Source of the DNA: Corydoras sp. C115
Taxonomy: Eukaryota; Chordata; Actinopteri; Siluriformes; Callichthyidae
Assembly: GCA_019802505.1 (NCBI GenBank)
Contig: JAFMOC010000373.1
Span: forward strand, 297,501-361,500
DNA: 64,000 bases
Direction of reading: 5' to 3'
In this document: one piece after another, positions 1 to 10,548 of the stretch
Layout: every line of letters begins with the position of its first letter
Position numbering within the stretch: position 1 is the first letter of the stretch
The notes under the pieces: model-generated
Told to the model about the DNA's origin: nothing
What the model saw: only the letters and a program-made list of their open reading frames with translations
Databases searched by the model: none
Translations under genes and position numbers: made by a program

Positions 1-19
1 CTATACTAGAGACCAGCGT

Positions 20-72
20 GATCACCAGCATGAGAGGAGAACATACTAACCACTACGCCACCATGCCGCCCT
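20..72 (-). repeat. V-SINE-like copy, 5' head fragment
   Basis: Reverse complement of the SINE head: it reads through the A-box region (ACCACTA.GCCACC) and ends in the usual GCCGCCC boundary. The rest of the copy is missing or degraded. Confidence 0.8.
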
Positions 73-290
73 TGCCTAGACATGGAAAGGGCAAATTTTC
101 AGCAATTTGGACTGAGCTGAAACATTTAGAGACTCAGAGGGACTGCCGGTCCTAATTAAAGACAAATATGGGTTCACGACGTAAATCAGGAGCGTGATCC
201 TTTAATGTGAGCTGCTCTTATAAATGACTTTTAAACAATTTGCATGATGAGCAATTACTGTACAATCAAGTACTGCAATTTTGAAGCTGA

Positions 291-355
<65 letters not shown>
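291..355. repeat. (GT)n microsatellite
   Basis: About 32 GT units, nearly uninterrupted. The histidine- and threonine-rich reading frames over it are artefacts. Confidence 0.95.
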
Positions 356-365
<10 letters not shown>

Positions 366-684
366 ACGCGAGCTTTTTTTAATTCCTCTAAATGGAAGAC
401 ACAATAGTGGCTTTGATGGCTGCCGGGTTTGTATTGCCATGTAGTGCTGGCAGATAGGGGTCACCTCCGTCTGGCTGTGGTCCATGCACTCAGGAATAAT
501 GGATTCTCACAGGGTCAGAGGAAGGCTAAAGATGTGTGATTAAAGGCTGTCCTGCCGATGCGAGATAATGCAAGGCTCGCTAATGTTTGTTTATACAATC
601 CTTTGCTTTCGCCGCCCTCCGTTGCATCTCCCGAGTATAATTCTTTTGCAAACAGTCATCAGGAATGGCAGCCTTTACCCAAAC

Positions 685-686
<2 letters not shown>

Positions 687-781
<95 letters not shown>
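687..781. repeat. (CA)n microsatellite
   Basis: About 47 CA units with one ATA interruption near 751. A separate C-run lies at 909-923. Confidence 0.95.
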
Positions 782-783
<2 letters not shown>

Positions 784-1029
784 GGCTGGGTTCACCTTCA
801 GCACTTGCAGCAGAGGTCACAGAACAGATGGGCATCCACCTTGAATTGTTGAACCTGTGTATTTGAAGTGAAAGCTCTGTGGCTGGCTGGTCTCTTAAGC
901 CTTCGCTACCCCCCCCCCCCCCCACACACAAACCCCGTTCCATGGTAACGCTTAGAACCTCAGCTCTCGTTAATTAGCAGAATATAACTCATTTTGGCAT
1001 TTACAAAGGTACGTAGTGGGAGTGGGGGG

Positions 1030-1622
1030 TCGGCACGGTGGCTTAGTGGTTAGCATGTCCTCCTCTCAGCACTCCGAATCCCAATCTGGGTGGAGGTTCC
1101 ATGTTCTCCCCGTGTCCGCGTGGGTTTCCTTCGGGTTCTCTGGTTTCCTCCCACAGTCCAAAAACATGGAGCAAGGTCAATTGAATGCTCCAAAATGCCC
1201 CATATAGAGTGTGTCTGTGTGCGTGAGTGTGTGCCCAGTGATAGATTGGTGTCCTGTCCTGGGTGTATCTGCCCAGCGCCCAAAACATTCTACTGTGGAT
1301 AGGCATGGGGAACCCCCCACGACCCTAATAGAGGATAAAGTGGAAGATAATGGATGGATGGAGTTTCCATGTTCTCCCCGTGTCCGCGTGGGTTTCCTTC
1401 GGGTTCTCCGGTTTCCTCCCACAGTCCAAAAACATGGAGCAAGGTCAATTGAATGCTCCAAAATGCCCCATATAGATTGAGTCTGTGTGAGTGTGTCCAG
1501 CGATAGATTGGCGTCCTGTCCTGGGTGTATCTGCCCAGTGACCGAAACGTTCTCCCCAGGATGGGCATGGGGAACCCCCGCGACCCTAATAGAGGATAAA
1601 GCGGAAGATAATGGATGGATGA
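1030..1622 (+). repeat. V-SINE-like copy, head-to-tail dimer
   Basis: Family description, used for all copies below. A full unit is about 345 bp. It has a tRNA-like head with a pol III A box (TGGCTTAGTGG) and B box (GGTTCGAATCC). A central block follows (GTGGAGTTTCCATGTTCTCC through TTTCCTCCCACAGTCC) that matches the shared core of V-SINEs such as HE1 and DANA. Then come a lineage-specific 3' part (CCCTGTCCTGGGTGTATCTG, GGATGGGCATGGGGAACC) and an (ATGG)n tail. Unit 1 spans 1030-1360. Unit 2 (1361-1622) lacks the head and starts at GAGTTTCC directly after the GGATGGATG tail of unit 1. Assignment to the V-SINE superfamily is from recall of the core, not a search. Confidence 0.85.
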
Positions 1623-1693
1623 ATAAATAATCCTGCTTTAAAAAAATGTTCAGTTCTGTTTGGATGGGAAAATAGTTGCTGGTTCTAGACAGC

Positions 1694-2028
1694 AGGGCAG
1701 CATGGTGGCTTAGTGGTTAGCATGTTCTCTCAGTGTTAGGGACTCCTGGTTCGAATCCCCATTTGGGTGGAGTTTCCATGTTCTCCCCGTGTCTGCGTGG
1801 GTTTCCTCCGGGTTCTCTGGCTTCCTCCCACAGTCCAAAAACATGGATCAAGGTCAATTGAATGCAATTGAAATTGCCCAATATAGAGTGTCTATGTGAG
1901 TGAGTGTGTGGAGCCCTGTCCACCACCCGAAACGTTCTCTCCTGGATGGGCATAGGGAACCTTCCCCCCCCCCCCCCCCCGACCCAAATAGAGGATAAAG
2001 CGGAAGATAATGGATGGATGGATGAATG
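1694..2028 (+). repeat. V-SINE-like copy, near full length
   Basis: Head at 1695, B box intact, (ATGG)n tail ending near 2028. The C-run before GACCC has grown to 17 bases (1964-1980). Part of the region before the C-run (the cccagcgatag block) is missing. Confidence 0.9.
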
Positions 2029-2692
2029 GGTTCTACCTGATTAGACTTGTGTGGTTTGTTGTTTTTAGAAGGGTGTCGACTCCTACAGAGAAGACGAAAT
2101 TTATGTTGAAATACAACATTGAAATCGTTCTTCCCTTGAGACCCCGATACTCATCAGTCAGATGGATATTGACTGATCAGTCTGCTATTTTTCCGAAACC
2201 ATTCCTTTATTAAGCAGACTGGTGGGGTGGAACCCGAAATGAGCAGTGGTTAGAAGACTGCTGCTCCCAGTTCATAAAGTGAAACGATTGCGGAGACACC
2301 ATTAACGTCAAGCTCTGGGGGATATGTGGCATCGCTGTGACATTCACTCATCATTTCAGCAGCTGGAAACGATAAAAAAATGATATTGCGAAGAACTCCG
2401 CCACCGCCACGGCCCCCAGAGTGTGTTTCGGTGAAGGCAATAAGCCATTAAGCCATCCAAAGCTTGTAACTCTTTGTTCTACGGCAAAGCAACAAAACAG
2501 CCCAACATAATCTTCGGGGGCATGACAACTGCATAACTGTTAATGGTGATACATTTAGGGAATCTGTTCAGGGCCCATTATGGCACTCTAGACAGCCCTT
2601 TGCATTGGTTCCGTTCTTGAACTTTGAAACACCTGCAGGTCCACATGATATACACCCAGAAAAAAAGCCTAATTAGTGGGTTCACCATATAT
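2029..2692. other. Unassigned single-copy-looking sequence
   Basis: No tandem structure, SINE core or convincing coding frame seen. Confidence 0.4.
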
Positions 2693-3843
2693 GGTTATCC
2701 GATTTTTATGATCCCACCACAGTTTTCAAGCCATCAACACAATTTTATTTTTTGTATACAGCTAAGGAATCGGTCGAAGCGTTCCTGAGATATTCAGAGC
2801 CAAAATTCCTATTAGCTTTGCATTACGTTGATTTTTGCACTCCCGTAACTCGGCCATCTTTCAAGATACAAATACAAAATTGGTTGAAGTCGGAGATGGC
2901 TGCAGCCAGACTGGTCTTGTGAAATCGCAGATTGATTCTCCTTTCACTCACAATCACTCTTCAAATTTGGCTTAGTTCATTTCCTATGGGAAAAATCTAA
3001 TATTCAAAGTAGCGTAACTCTGTCAATTTTTAAGCTACAAATACAAAAATGTTTGACGTTGGAGATGGCTGCAGCCTGACTGGTGTTCTACAATTGCAGA
3101 GTGATCGCACTCTCCTTTCACTCATAATCACTCTTCAAATTTGGCTTAGTTCATTTTCTATTGGAAAAATCTGATATTCAAAGTAGCGCAACTTGGCCAA
3201 TTTTCAATCTACAAATACAAAAATGTTTGACGTTGGAGATGGCTGCAGCCTGACTGGTCTTCTACAATTGCAGAGTGATCGCACTCTCCTTTCACTCATA
3301 ATCACTCTTCAAATTTGGCTTAGTTCATTTTCTATTGGAAAAATCTGATATTCAAAGTAGCGCAACTTGGCCAATTTTCAAGCTACAAATACAAAATTGG
3401 CTGAAGTTGGAGATGGCTGCAGCCAGACTGGACTTGTTAAATCACAGAGTGATTGCGCTCTGTTTTTACTCGTAACCACTCTTCAAATTTGGCCAAATTT
3501 ATTTGCTATGGGAAAAATATGATATTCAAAGTAGCGTAACTCTGTCAATTTTCAAGCTACAAATACAAAACTGGTTGAAGTCGCAGATGGCTGCAGCCAG
3601 ACTGGTCTTGTGAAATCGCAGAGTGATCACACTCTCCATTCACCGGTAACCACTCTTCAAATTTGGCTTAGTTCATTTGCTATGGGAAAAATCTGGTAGT
3701 CAAAGTAGCATGGTAAATTTTTGAGCTACGAACACAAATATCGCCACGTCTCGAGTGATACCAGAGGCCCCACCAGCTAAAACCACAGACTGATTGTGCA
3801 CCCCCACACACGGCCATCGTGGAATGATAAAAATCGGATAACC
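2693..3843. mobile_element. Non-autonomous DNA element with TIRs and internal 174-bp repeats
   Basis: The ends are inverted repeats of about 26 bp with two mismatches: GGTTATCCGATTTTTATGAT at 2693 and its complement ending at 3843. Between them, roughly 2850-3735 holds five tandem units of about 174 bp. The motif GATGGCTGCAG starts at 2895, 3064, 3238, 3412 and 3586. There is no transposase frame, so the element would have to be moved in trans. I could not find a clean target-site duplication, so the exact ends and superfamily are open. Confidence 0.65.
2850..3735. repeat. 174-bp tandem repeat array, five units
   Basis: Unit spacings are 169, 174, 174 and 174 bp. Each unit carries CTACAAATACAAAA, GATGGCTGCAGCC, TCTTCAAATTTGGC and ATATTCAAAGTAGC. 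Units 2 and 3 are most alike, which points to recent local expansion. Confidence 0.85.
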
Positions 3844-3872
3844 ACTATTGTTATCCGATTTTGATTATTCCA
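3820..3872. repeat. Inverted repeat where two TIR elements meet
   Basis: 23-bp arms (3820-3842 and 3850-3872) with a few mismatches surround a 7-base loop. The left arm is the right end of the first TIR element and the right arm is the left end of the next. Confidence 0.75.
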
Positions 3873-4318
3873 CCATAATTGTTTACCTTTCTCCTCCTGG
3901 ATTGTTTAAGCTATCAACACAATTTTCACAGCACATGTCTATCTCATTAATGAGATGAGCGATTGTATACAGCTAAAGAATCCGTCAAACCGTTGCCGAG
4001 ATATTCCCGTTATTCCGAGCCAAAATTCCCATTCACTTTGCATTGCGTTGATATTTGCACTCCCGTAACTTGGCCAATTTTCAAGCTACAAATACAAATT
4101 TGGCTGGAGCCGGAGATGGCTGTGGCCAGACTGGTCGTGCGAAATAGCAAAGTGATCGCACTTTACCATCACGTCGGATCACTCTTCAAATTTGGCTTAG
4201 TTCATCTAATATTCAAAGTGGCGCAACTCGGTCAATTTCTGAGCTATTTATCTATAGCGTCCATACATTTTCTTAAGGTTTCGGAAATCAGAGGGCAATT
4301 TCCAGCAATATAAACGGA
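3849..4318. mobile_element. Truncated sister copy of the TIR element
   Basis: Starts with a TIR-like GTTATCCGATTTTGATTATT. It repeats the first element's GTATACAGCTAA and CACTCCCGTAACT blocks but has only one 174-bp unit (GATGGCTG at 4115). No right TIR was found, so the end is approximate. Confidence 0.6.
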
Positions 4319-5088
4319 CGGAGTATAGCTTTTCGGCCTTTCGGTCCTTTCCTCTGGTGAGGTGGTTGTACTGCTGCAACGTCCATAGAGATGATGACAG
4401 AGTGCCGGCCTCTCACATCAAGCTAAAAGAGCCATCACAAGCCATCTGTCCCGTCGTGGCCGAGCAGCAGCCTTCCCATTCTTCCTCTCACAAATCAGGG
4501 CAAGCTTTAATACCCCTCTCCAATGCAGCTTCCGCCGCCTAAGTGCAAATGCAATAGTCAGCAAGGCCGTGCAATACACAATATTACCAACGCGAATGAA
4601 TAATGAAGGTTTCACACTTGCTCGTTTTTTTTGTGTGTCTCTTTATGCAATTTCGAGAAACTATGTTGTTATCTCTTGCTTTGGGGTGATTATTATAAGG
4701 GTCTCATTACTGCTCCGGCTAAATTAAACAGTACACAGCTACATAATACAGAGAATTATGGTTCTTTATGACTAAATATATACTTTACACTGTTAAATGT
4801 TTGTATTCCTGTTAGATGAAGGGTCTATAGACATGCTGGCATTAATTAAAAAAATTGCTTAACAAAAAAAACGTGACCAGCCTTACAATAATAAACGTGA
4901 AACGTGAAAGCCTTACAATAAAATTCACTTTGATATTAAGATCCGTTCTGCTAAAGTTAAAAATTGCAGCTACACGATACTCTTGGAAACATGTCTGCAA
5001 GGGATACTGTATAAAACATCATATGATAGATTTCATATCTGACTGCGCTTTTTAGATATATAATTATAATATTATATTATGTACTAGA
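4319..5088. other. Unassigned sequence, AT-rich at its right end
   Basis: No supported gene or repeat. It becomes AT-rich from about 4740 and ends in TATAATTATAATATTATATT. Confidence 0.35.
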
Positions 5089-5595
5089 TGGGACTTTGGC
5101 TTAGTGGTTGGCACGTTCTCCTCTCAGTGCTGTCATCTAGGTTCCAATCCCAATCAGTACATGGCTGTTCTACATTGTTGATGCTGGCCGCTCAAGGAGG
5201 ATGAGTCCCCAACTGAGTCTTGGTCCTCACAAGGTTTCTTCCTTAAAATAACAACATAACAGAAAGTTTTTTTCTTGCCACTGTCGCTTCAGCTTGCTCT
5301 TTGAGGGTTCAAAGGCTTATAACACTGTAAAGCTGCTTTATGACAATGTACTGTTGTAAAAAGCACTCCATAAATAAATTACTTAAACTTGGAGTTTCCA
5401 TGTTCTCCTCATTGGATTTCATCCCCAAGGTAAATTGAATGCTCTAAATTGCCCCATATAGAGTGTGTCTGTGTGAGTGTGTGTGCTCAGCAATGGATTG
5501 GTGCCCTGTCCTGGGTATATCTGGGCATGGAAACCCCCCCTCCCGTGACCCTAGTAGAGGATTAAGTGAAAGATGATGAATAAATGAATAATGAA
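5089..5595 (+). repeat. V-SINE-like copy split by a second retroposon
   Basis: Head at 5089-5157 with A box and a degraded B box, then foreign DNA at 5161-5390. The core resumes with GGAGTTTCCATG at 5391 and runs to a degraded tail near 5595. About five bases of the SINE are lost at the junction. Confidence 0.8.
5161..5390 (+). mobile_element. ACTTGA-tail retroposon, copy 1
   Basis: Diagnostic blocks in order: CTACATTGTTGATGCTGGCC, GATGAGTCCCCAACTGAGTC, CAAGGTTTCTTCCTTA, CTTGCCACTGTCGCTTCAGC, AAAGCTGCTTTATGACAATG and ATAAATAAATTACTTAAACT. Further copies lie near 19.8, 20.0, 25.9, 27.4, 38.8 and 48.6 kb. This is a dispersed teleost-type repeat that I cannot name. Confidence 0.75.
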
Positions 5596-5633
5596 TATTA
5601 TATATTGACACTGTTATGTGTGTGTGAGTGAGT

Positions 5634-5847
5634 GTGTGTCCAGCCAAGATATATCCGAAGATCAGCTTAAATTTGTTTTGAGGTTTGATTCTTACCTTTA
5701 TAACACTATTCACACAGTGAACCTGTTGTTTAGATCATTAGTTACTGCTAAAACAAATCCAGTCTCCTCCCACAGTCAAAAAGCATGGATTCAAGGTGAA
5801 TTGGCTGTTCTAAATTGTTCCAAAATTTGTTGTATCTAAAATTGCCC

Positions 5848-5891
<44 letters not shown>

Positions 5892-6030
5892 GTGTGTGTG
5901 TGTGTGTGTGTCCAGCAAAATTATATCCAACGATCAACTTGTTTTGATGGTTGGATTCTAACTTTGAAAACACACAGTGTTCGCACAGTGAACCTGGTGT
6001 TGGTTGGGTCATTAGCTACTGCTACGACAA
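5634..6030 (+). repeat. Local tandem duplication of SINE-linked sequence
   Basis: About 120 bp at 5634-5755 recurs at 5909-6030, offset 275 bp. Shared landmarks are GTGTCCAGC, ATATCC, ACAGTGAACCTG and CATTAG.TACTGCTA. A SINE core fragment (CTCCCACAGTCAAAAAGCAT) and a (GT)n tract at 5859-5911 lie between the copies. Confidence 0.7.
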
Positions 6031-6206
6031 TCTAAGGATTAAATGCTAAAATCTGATAATTAATAAGCATTTTTCCGTATTCTTCGCCTTCACAATACAT
6101 AATATTTAAGTGGAGACTGTCATTTTAAGAATCAATTCAGGTTTTAAATACCAAACAACATTTTTTTTTCTTATTTATGGTGTATGGTGCTAAAAAAAAA
6201 TCAATG

Positions 6207-6211
<5 letters not shown>

Positions 6212-6298
<87 letters not shown>
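6212..6298. repeat. (TA)n microsatellite
   Basis: About 43 uninterrupted TA units. Confidence 0.95.
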
Positions 6299-6302
<4 letters not shown>

Positions 6303-6335
6303 AATTAAATATAAATATATATAAATATATATATA

Positions 6336-6368
6336 GCTACTGACATCATTTTAGATATTAAGATTTGT

Positions 6369-6451
<83 letters not shown>

Positions 6452-6493
6452 CATATACATACAAATCTTAAAATCTAAAATGATGTCAATAGC
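6336..6493. repeat. AT-rich palindrome with a (TA)n centre
   Basis: 33-bp arms (6336-6368 and 6461-6493, two mismatches, core GACATCATTTTAGAT) flank a (TA)n tract that is itself self-complementary. The whole 158 bp can fold into one hairpin or cruciform. Confidence 0.85.
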
Positions 6494-7317
6494 AATGACG
6501 CTTGCCCCAATTTATGTCCCAATTTAATGGAGCATTTAGGGATGACCTCTGAAATGGGGGAAGTGAATCCTGCTCTGACGGAACAAAGGATTTGATTCAG
6601 GCTTACTGACAGTTGTAGAATACGGCAATCAGCACGGTGGTTCTGCGCATTAGAGGTGGTCATGTCTCTGCTCTCTAGGCTTCAATAAGCGTCACTTGAA
6701 CCCTGATGAAAATCAGCAGTCCTCACTGATTACCCTGTCCAAAGAACAATCAGAACTACATTTGATGACACGTGAAATGTCATTAAATGATCAGCGATTT
6801 GGTTTTGTTTCAAAGGAGTGGTGATTCGTTGGGCATTTGAACTCGGGGAGCCATTTTCGTCGCTGTATTTTCACGTGCTGTACATAAGGGGTGTAATGGG
6901 TTTCCGAATCTCAGAGGACTTGGCAGGATTATTTGGATGATTCCAAGATGCCCTTTAACTAAACATTGAAATAGCACGTGCTCTTAAATTTATTGTTATT
7001 TCCAGGATGATTGGACCTCCACCCTGGAATGGTGCATTCATTTCCCTGGGCAAGGACATCCGTATGTGTGTGCAGCCGGCCCAGATCCTGATAATCTAAT
7101 CTGTCTTTGAGAGGAGAGCAAGGGAAGGTCTCAATCTCAGACTGTCTGATTTCTGTTTTCTGCCCTTCGTCTGTCTGTGGTTTATAATCTGTGGATATTT
7201 ATCCATTTAGTTTCGTTAAAGTCGTCATTTTCTTACATGCTGTTTCTTTCTGTTACTATTTGAGCAATTAAGTAATGACGAACTGAAGGTTTGAGCTTTA
7301 GATCTGTTAATAATTGG
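6494..7317. other. Unassigned single-copy-looking sequence
   Basis: No SINE core, tandem repeat or credible coding frame seen. Confidence 0.35.
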
Positions 7318-8303
7318 ACAGTGGTGTAGTGGTTAGCATGTTCTCCTCTCAGCGCTGGGGATTCAGGTTCGAATCACGATCTGGGTGGAGTTTCCATGTT
7401 CTCCCCGCGTCCACGTGGGTTTCCTCCGGGTTCTCTGGTTTCCCCCCACAGTCCAAATACATGGAGATAAATTTAACTGAATTCTCCAAATTGCCCCATA
7501 TAGAGTGTGTTTGTGTGAGTGAGTGTGTGCCCAGTTATGGATTGGCGTCCAGTCCTGGGTGTATCTGCCCAGTGCCCGACACATTCTCCCATGGATGGGC
7601 ATGTGGAACCCCCCCCGCGACCCTAATAGAGGATTTAGTGGTAGGCACCTTTGCCTCTCAGCACTAGGGATTCTAGGTTCAAATCCCAATCTTGGTGGGG
7701 TTTCCATGTTCTCCCCATGTCCGCGTGGGTTTCCTCCGGGTTCTTCTCCCTCCCACAGTCCAAAAACACGGATCAAGGTCAATTGAATTCCCCAAATTGC
7801 CCCATATAGAGTGTGTTTGTGTGAGTGAGTGTGTGCCCAGCGATAGATTGGTGTTCTGTCCTGGGTGTATCTGCCCAGTGCTCGAAACGTTCTCCCCTGG
7901 ATGGGCTTGTGGAACCCCCCGGCGACCCTAGTAGAGGACCCTGGTAGAGGATTTAGTGGTAGGCACCTTTGCCATTCAGCGCTAGGGATTCCCAGTTCGA
8001 ATCCGGATCTGTGTGGAGTTTCCATGTTCTCCCCGAGTCCATGTGGGTTTCCTCCGGGTTCTCCAGTTTCCTCCCACAGTCCAAAAACATGACGCAAGGT
8101 CAATTGAATTCTCCGAATTGCCCCATATCGAGTGTGTCTGTGTGAGTGAGTGTGTGCCCAGCGCCCGAAACGTTCTCCCCTGGATGGGCATGGGGACCCC
8201 CCCGCGACCCTGATAGAGGATTTAGTAGTAGGCACCTTTGCCAGTCAGCACTAGCGATCCAGGTTCGTATCCCGATCTGGGTGGAGTTTCCATGTTCTCC
8301 AGT
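7318..8303 (+). repeat. Head-to-tail SINE array, about 3.3 units
   Basis: Later units begin at 7634, 7952 and 8221. At each junction the tail is cut at AGAGGA and joins the next head inside the A box, giving AGAGGATTTAGTGGTAGGCA (TAGTAG in the last). The GGCGGCACGG start and (ATGG)n tail are lost between units. Spacings are 318 and 269 bp, the shorter unit lacking the CGATAGATTGG to CTGGGTGTATC segment. The last unit ends at CATGTTCTCC (8300). A 290-residue minus-strand open frame here is a by-product of the repeats. Confidence 0.85.
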
Positions 8304-8917
8304 GCTGCTGTAGTTTTATTTAAACACCTCAGTGACACTGCTGGGATAGGATACAACAATGCATCAACCCAATAATACCTGCTCTGTGGTGATACTATTA
8401 TGCTTCTGAGCATTAGAGAACCGAGTAAAGGGGACATAGTCTGCAAACAGATATTTTAAAAAGCCTGCACTCTCAGCACAAACACCATCTGTATTGATGT
8501 TAGACGTCTGGGTTGCGTTCGTTACCGTTACTACCGTCATGAACTTCGATAATACCATTTTGTTTGCTCTCTGCCTTCCTGTCCCTCTGCTAAGCAAACA
8601 TTCTGGTTCCTCTCCCAGGCCACCTAATCTCAGCCCTTACATTGATTCAGTCACTCACTTTCACGCCTTGGTATGTCGGTGTTTTGAAAGAACTCTGGTG
8701 GCAAGAACGATAGTGTCCTGACCCAACAGTCAGCAAGCATGCGTGGCTTCATTTGTCCTGCGGGAGACGGCCGTCAGTCAGAATAACATCAATAGTTGCT
8801 GTTGGTTCTCTGTTGGTCAATGACACAGAACAGGTATCATTTGGGTGGTGGATTGTTTATGGTCAGTTCTACAGTGACACTGATGCAGTGAGGGGTTTTA
8901 TTTTAGTTTCATTTAAA
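8304..8917. other. Unassigned sequence with dispersed-repeat-like edges
   Basis: Both edges (about 8300-8350 and 8830-8915) carry CAGTGACACTG and TTTAAACAC motifs that resemble a common teleost dispersed repeat, from recall only. The middle shows no gene. Confidence 0.3.
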
Positions 8918-9447
8918 CACGGTGGCTTAGTGTTTAGTGTCTCCCCGTGTCCGTGTGGGTTTCCACCGTGTCCTCCCACAGTCCAAAACATGGATCAAGG
9001 TCAATTCCATCCATCCATTATCTTCCGCTTTATCCTCTATTAGGGTCGTGGGGGGGTTACCCACGCCCATCCAGGGGAGAACGTTTCGGGTGCTGGGCAG
9101 ATACACCCAGGACAGGGTGCCAATCTATCGCTGTGCACACACTCATTCACACAAACACACTCTATATGTGGCAATTTAGAGCAGACAATTTTCCTTGAAT
9201 CCATGTTTTTGGACTGTGGGAGAAAACCGGAGAACCCAGCAGAAATCCACGTGGACACGGGGAGAACATGGAAACTCCACCCAGATTGGGAATTGAACCA
9301 GGAATCCCTAGCGCTGAGATGAGAACATGCCAACCACTAAGCCACTGTAGTACCCTGGATCAAGGTCAATTGGATTCTCCAAAATTGCCCCATATATACT
9401 CATTGTGTGAGTGAGTGTGTGCCCAGTGATAGATTGGCGTCCACAGT
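8918..9447 (+). repeat. V-SINE-like copy interrupted by another SINE
   Basis: Plus-strand head and core at 8918-9006, resuming at 9356-9442. The break holds a complete minus-strand copy. The 16-bp TGGATCAAGGTCAATT stands on both sides (8991-9006 and 9356-9371) as the target-site duplication. Confidence 0.85.
9007..9355 (-). repeat. V-SINE-like copy, full length, nested
   Basis: Runs from its (ATCC)n tail through the core to the head (CCAACCACTAAGCCACTG). Insertion into the surrounding SINE is shown by a 16-bp duplication. Confidence 0.9.
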
Positions 9448-9601
9448 CCAAAAACATGGATCAAGTCAATTGAGTTCTCCAAATTGCCCCATATAGAGAG
9501 TGTGTGCGTCTCTGTGTGAGTGAGTGTGTTCCCAGCAATAGATAGCCCTGTCCTGGGTGTATCTGCCCAGCGCCCGAAACGTTCTCCCCTGGATGGGCAT
9601 A
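9441..9601 (+). repeat. V-SINE-like body fragment
   Basis: Starts mid-core at ACAGTCCAAAAACATGG directly after the previous copy and runs to GGATGGGCAT. A (GAAT)n stretch follows at 9611-9653. Confidence 0.8.
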
Positions 9602-9655
9602 GATAATGAAGCGAAGAAGAATGAATGAATGAATGAATGAATGGATGAATGAATG

Positions 9656-9802
9656 GCGGGGGTGGTTCCCCATGCCCATCCAGGGGAGATACACTCAGGA
9701 CAGGGTGCCAATCTATCACTGCACACTTACTCATACAGGCACTTTATATGGGGCAATTTGGAGCATTCAATTGAACTTGATCCATGTTTTTTGGACTGTG
9801 TT
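9656..9802 (-). repeat. V-SINE-like body fragment
   Basis: 3' half only (CCCATGCCCATCCAGGGGAG to CCATGTTTTTTGGACTGTG). It lies inverted next to the preceding plus-strand fragment. Confidence 0.8.
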
Positions 9803-10545
9803 TTTTGGACTTTTATATACAGTATAATTGTAGATGTAAGATTCTTCACATTGTTTGTGAAAAACTAACATCTCATATATAATCTGATGCTTTGAGGTTA
9901 TACAAATCCAGATCATTATACATTTTAGCTCACCTGGCTGATAGGGGCTTTTATGTGGGATCATAAATGCATGGCACCTAAAACCCCGAGCCTCTTTATT
10001 AAATCAAAGCTCAGATGAAATTGCCGCATTACTGAACTTGCTTGTGCTTTTATTTGTGCTCTGGCAAAACCTAATTCAGCCCGTGTAAATAAGAGATGAT
10101 GTTTCAAGCTCACTTATGCAATTATGTTTAATTACAGAATGCACTCCCACAGCAAGCATGCCAGAAACAATTAATGAGAAAAAAAAAACAACACAGACAC
10201 ACAAAAGCAATTGGGCTCGGTGCCTCGCTAAATGGCAACACATTGTCTTTGGGGAGGTTTGTGCAGGGAAAGTGTCCCACAGTCCTCCAGGGACATTAGA
10301 TATCATCTGTTTCTGGTTAATTATAGTTACTGTAGTGGGCTGCTGGAACCATCCTCTCCTTGCCATCAGCAGATAGAAGATAAGCCAGAAATTAAGAAAC
10401 ATCACTGTTTATTTTCCCATACTGCTCCCAATGTGCTAGAACAGCGATGGCCTCTTTAACGGTTCCAGTTCCGTCTTCTACAGGAACGTTTGGGGGACAT
10501 ATTTAAACCTAATCCCCTGCATTTGTGGGTCCATTTAGATTTCTG
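9803..10545. other. Unassigned single-copy-looking sequence
   Basis: No repeat family recognised. It contains homeodomain-type core motifs such as TTAATTA, but nothing that proves regulatory use. Confidence 0.3.
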
Positions 10546-10548
10546 GTA

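Noticed and set aside
255..943. Histidine/threonine- and cysteine/valine-rich open frames
   Set aside because: They are translations of CA/GT microsatellites. The same applies to frames near 27.8, 31.8, 32.1, 33.5 and 35.4 kb.
2850..3735. CRISPR-like regular repeats
   Set aside because: Units are 174 bp and contiguous with no unique spacers, and the genome is clearly a vertebrate's. This is a minisatellite.
7363..8235. 290-residue minus-strand open frame
   Set aside because: It spans the head-to-tail SINE units and repeats the same SINE-derived peptide three times. Open length follows from the low stop density of the SINE body.
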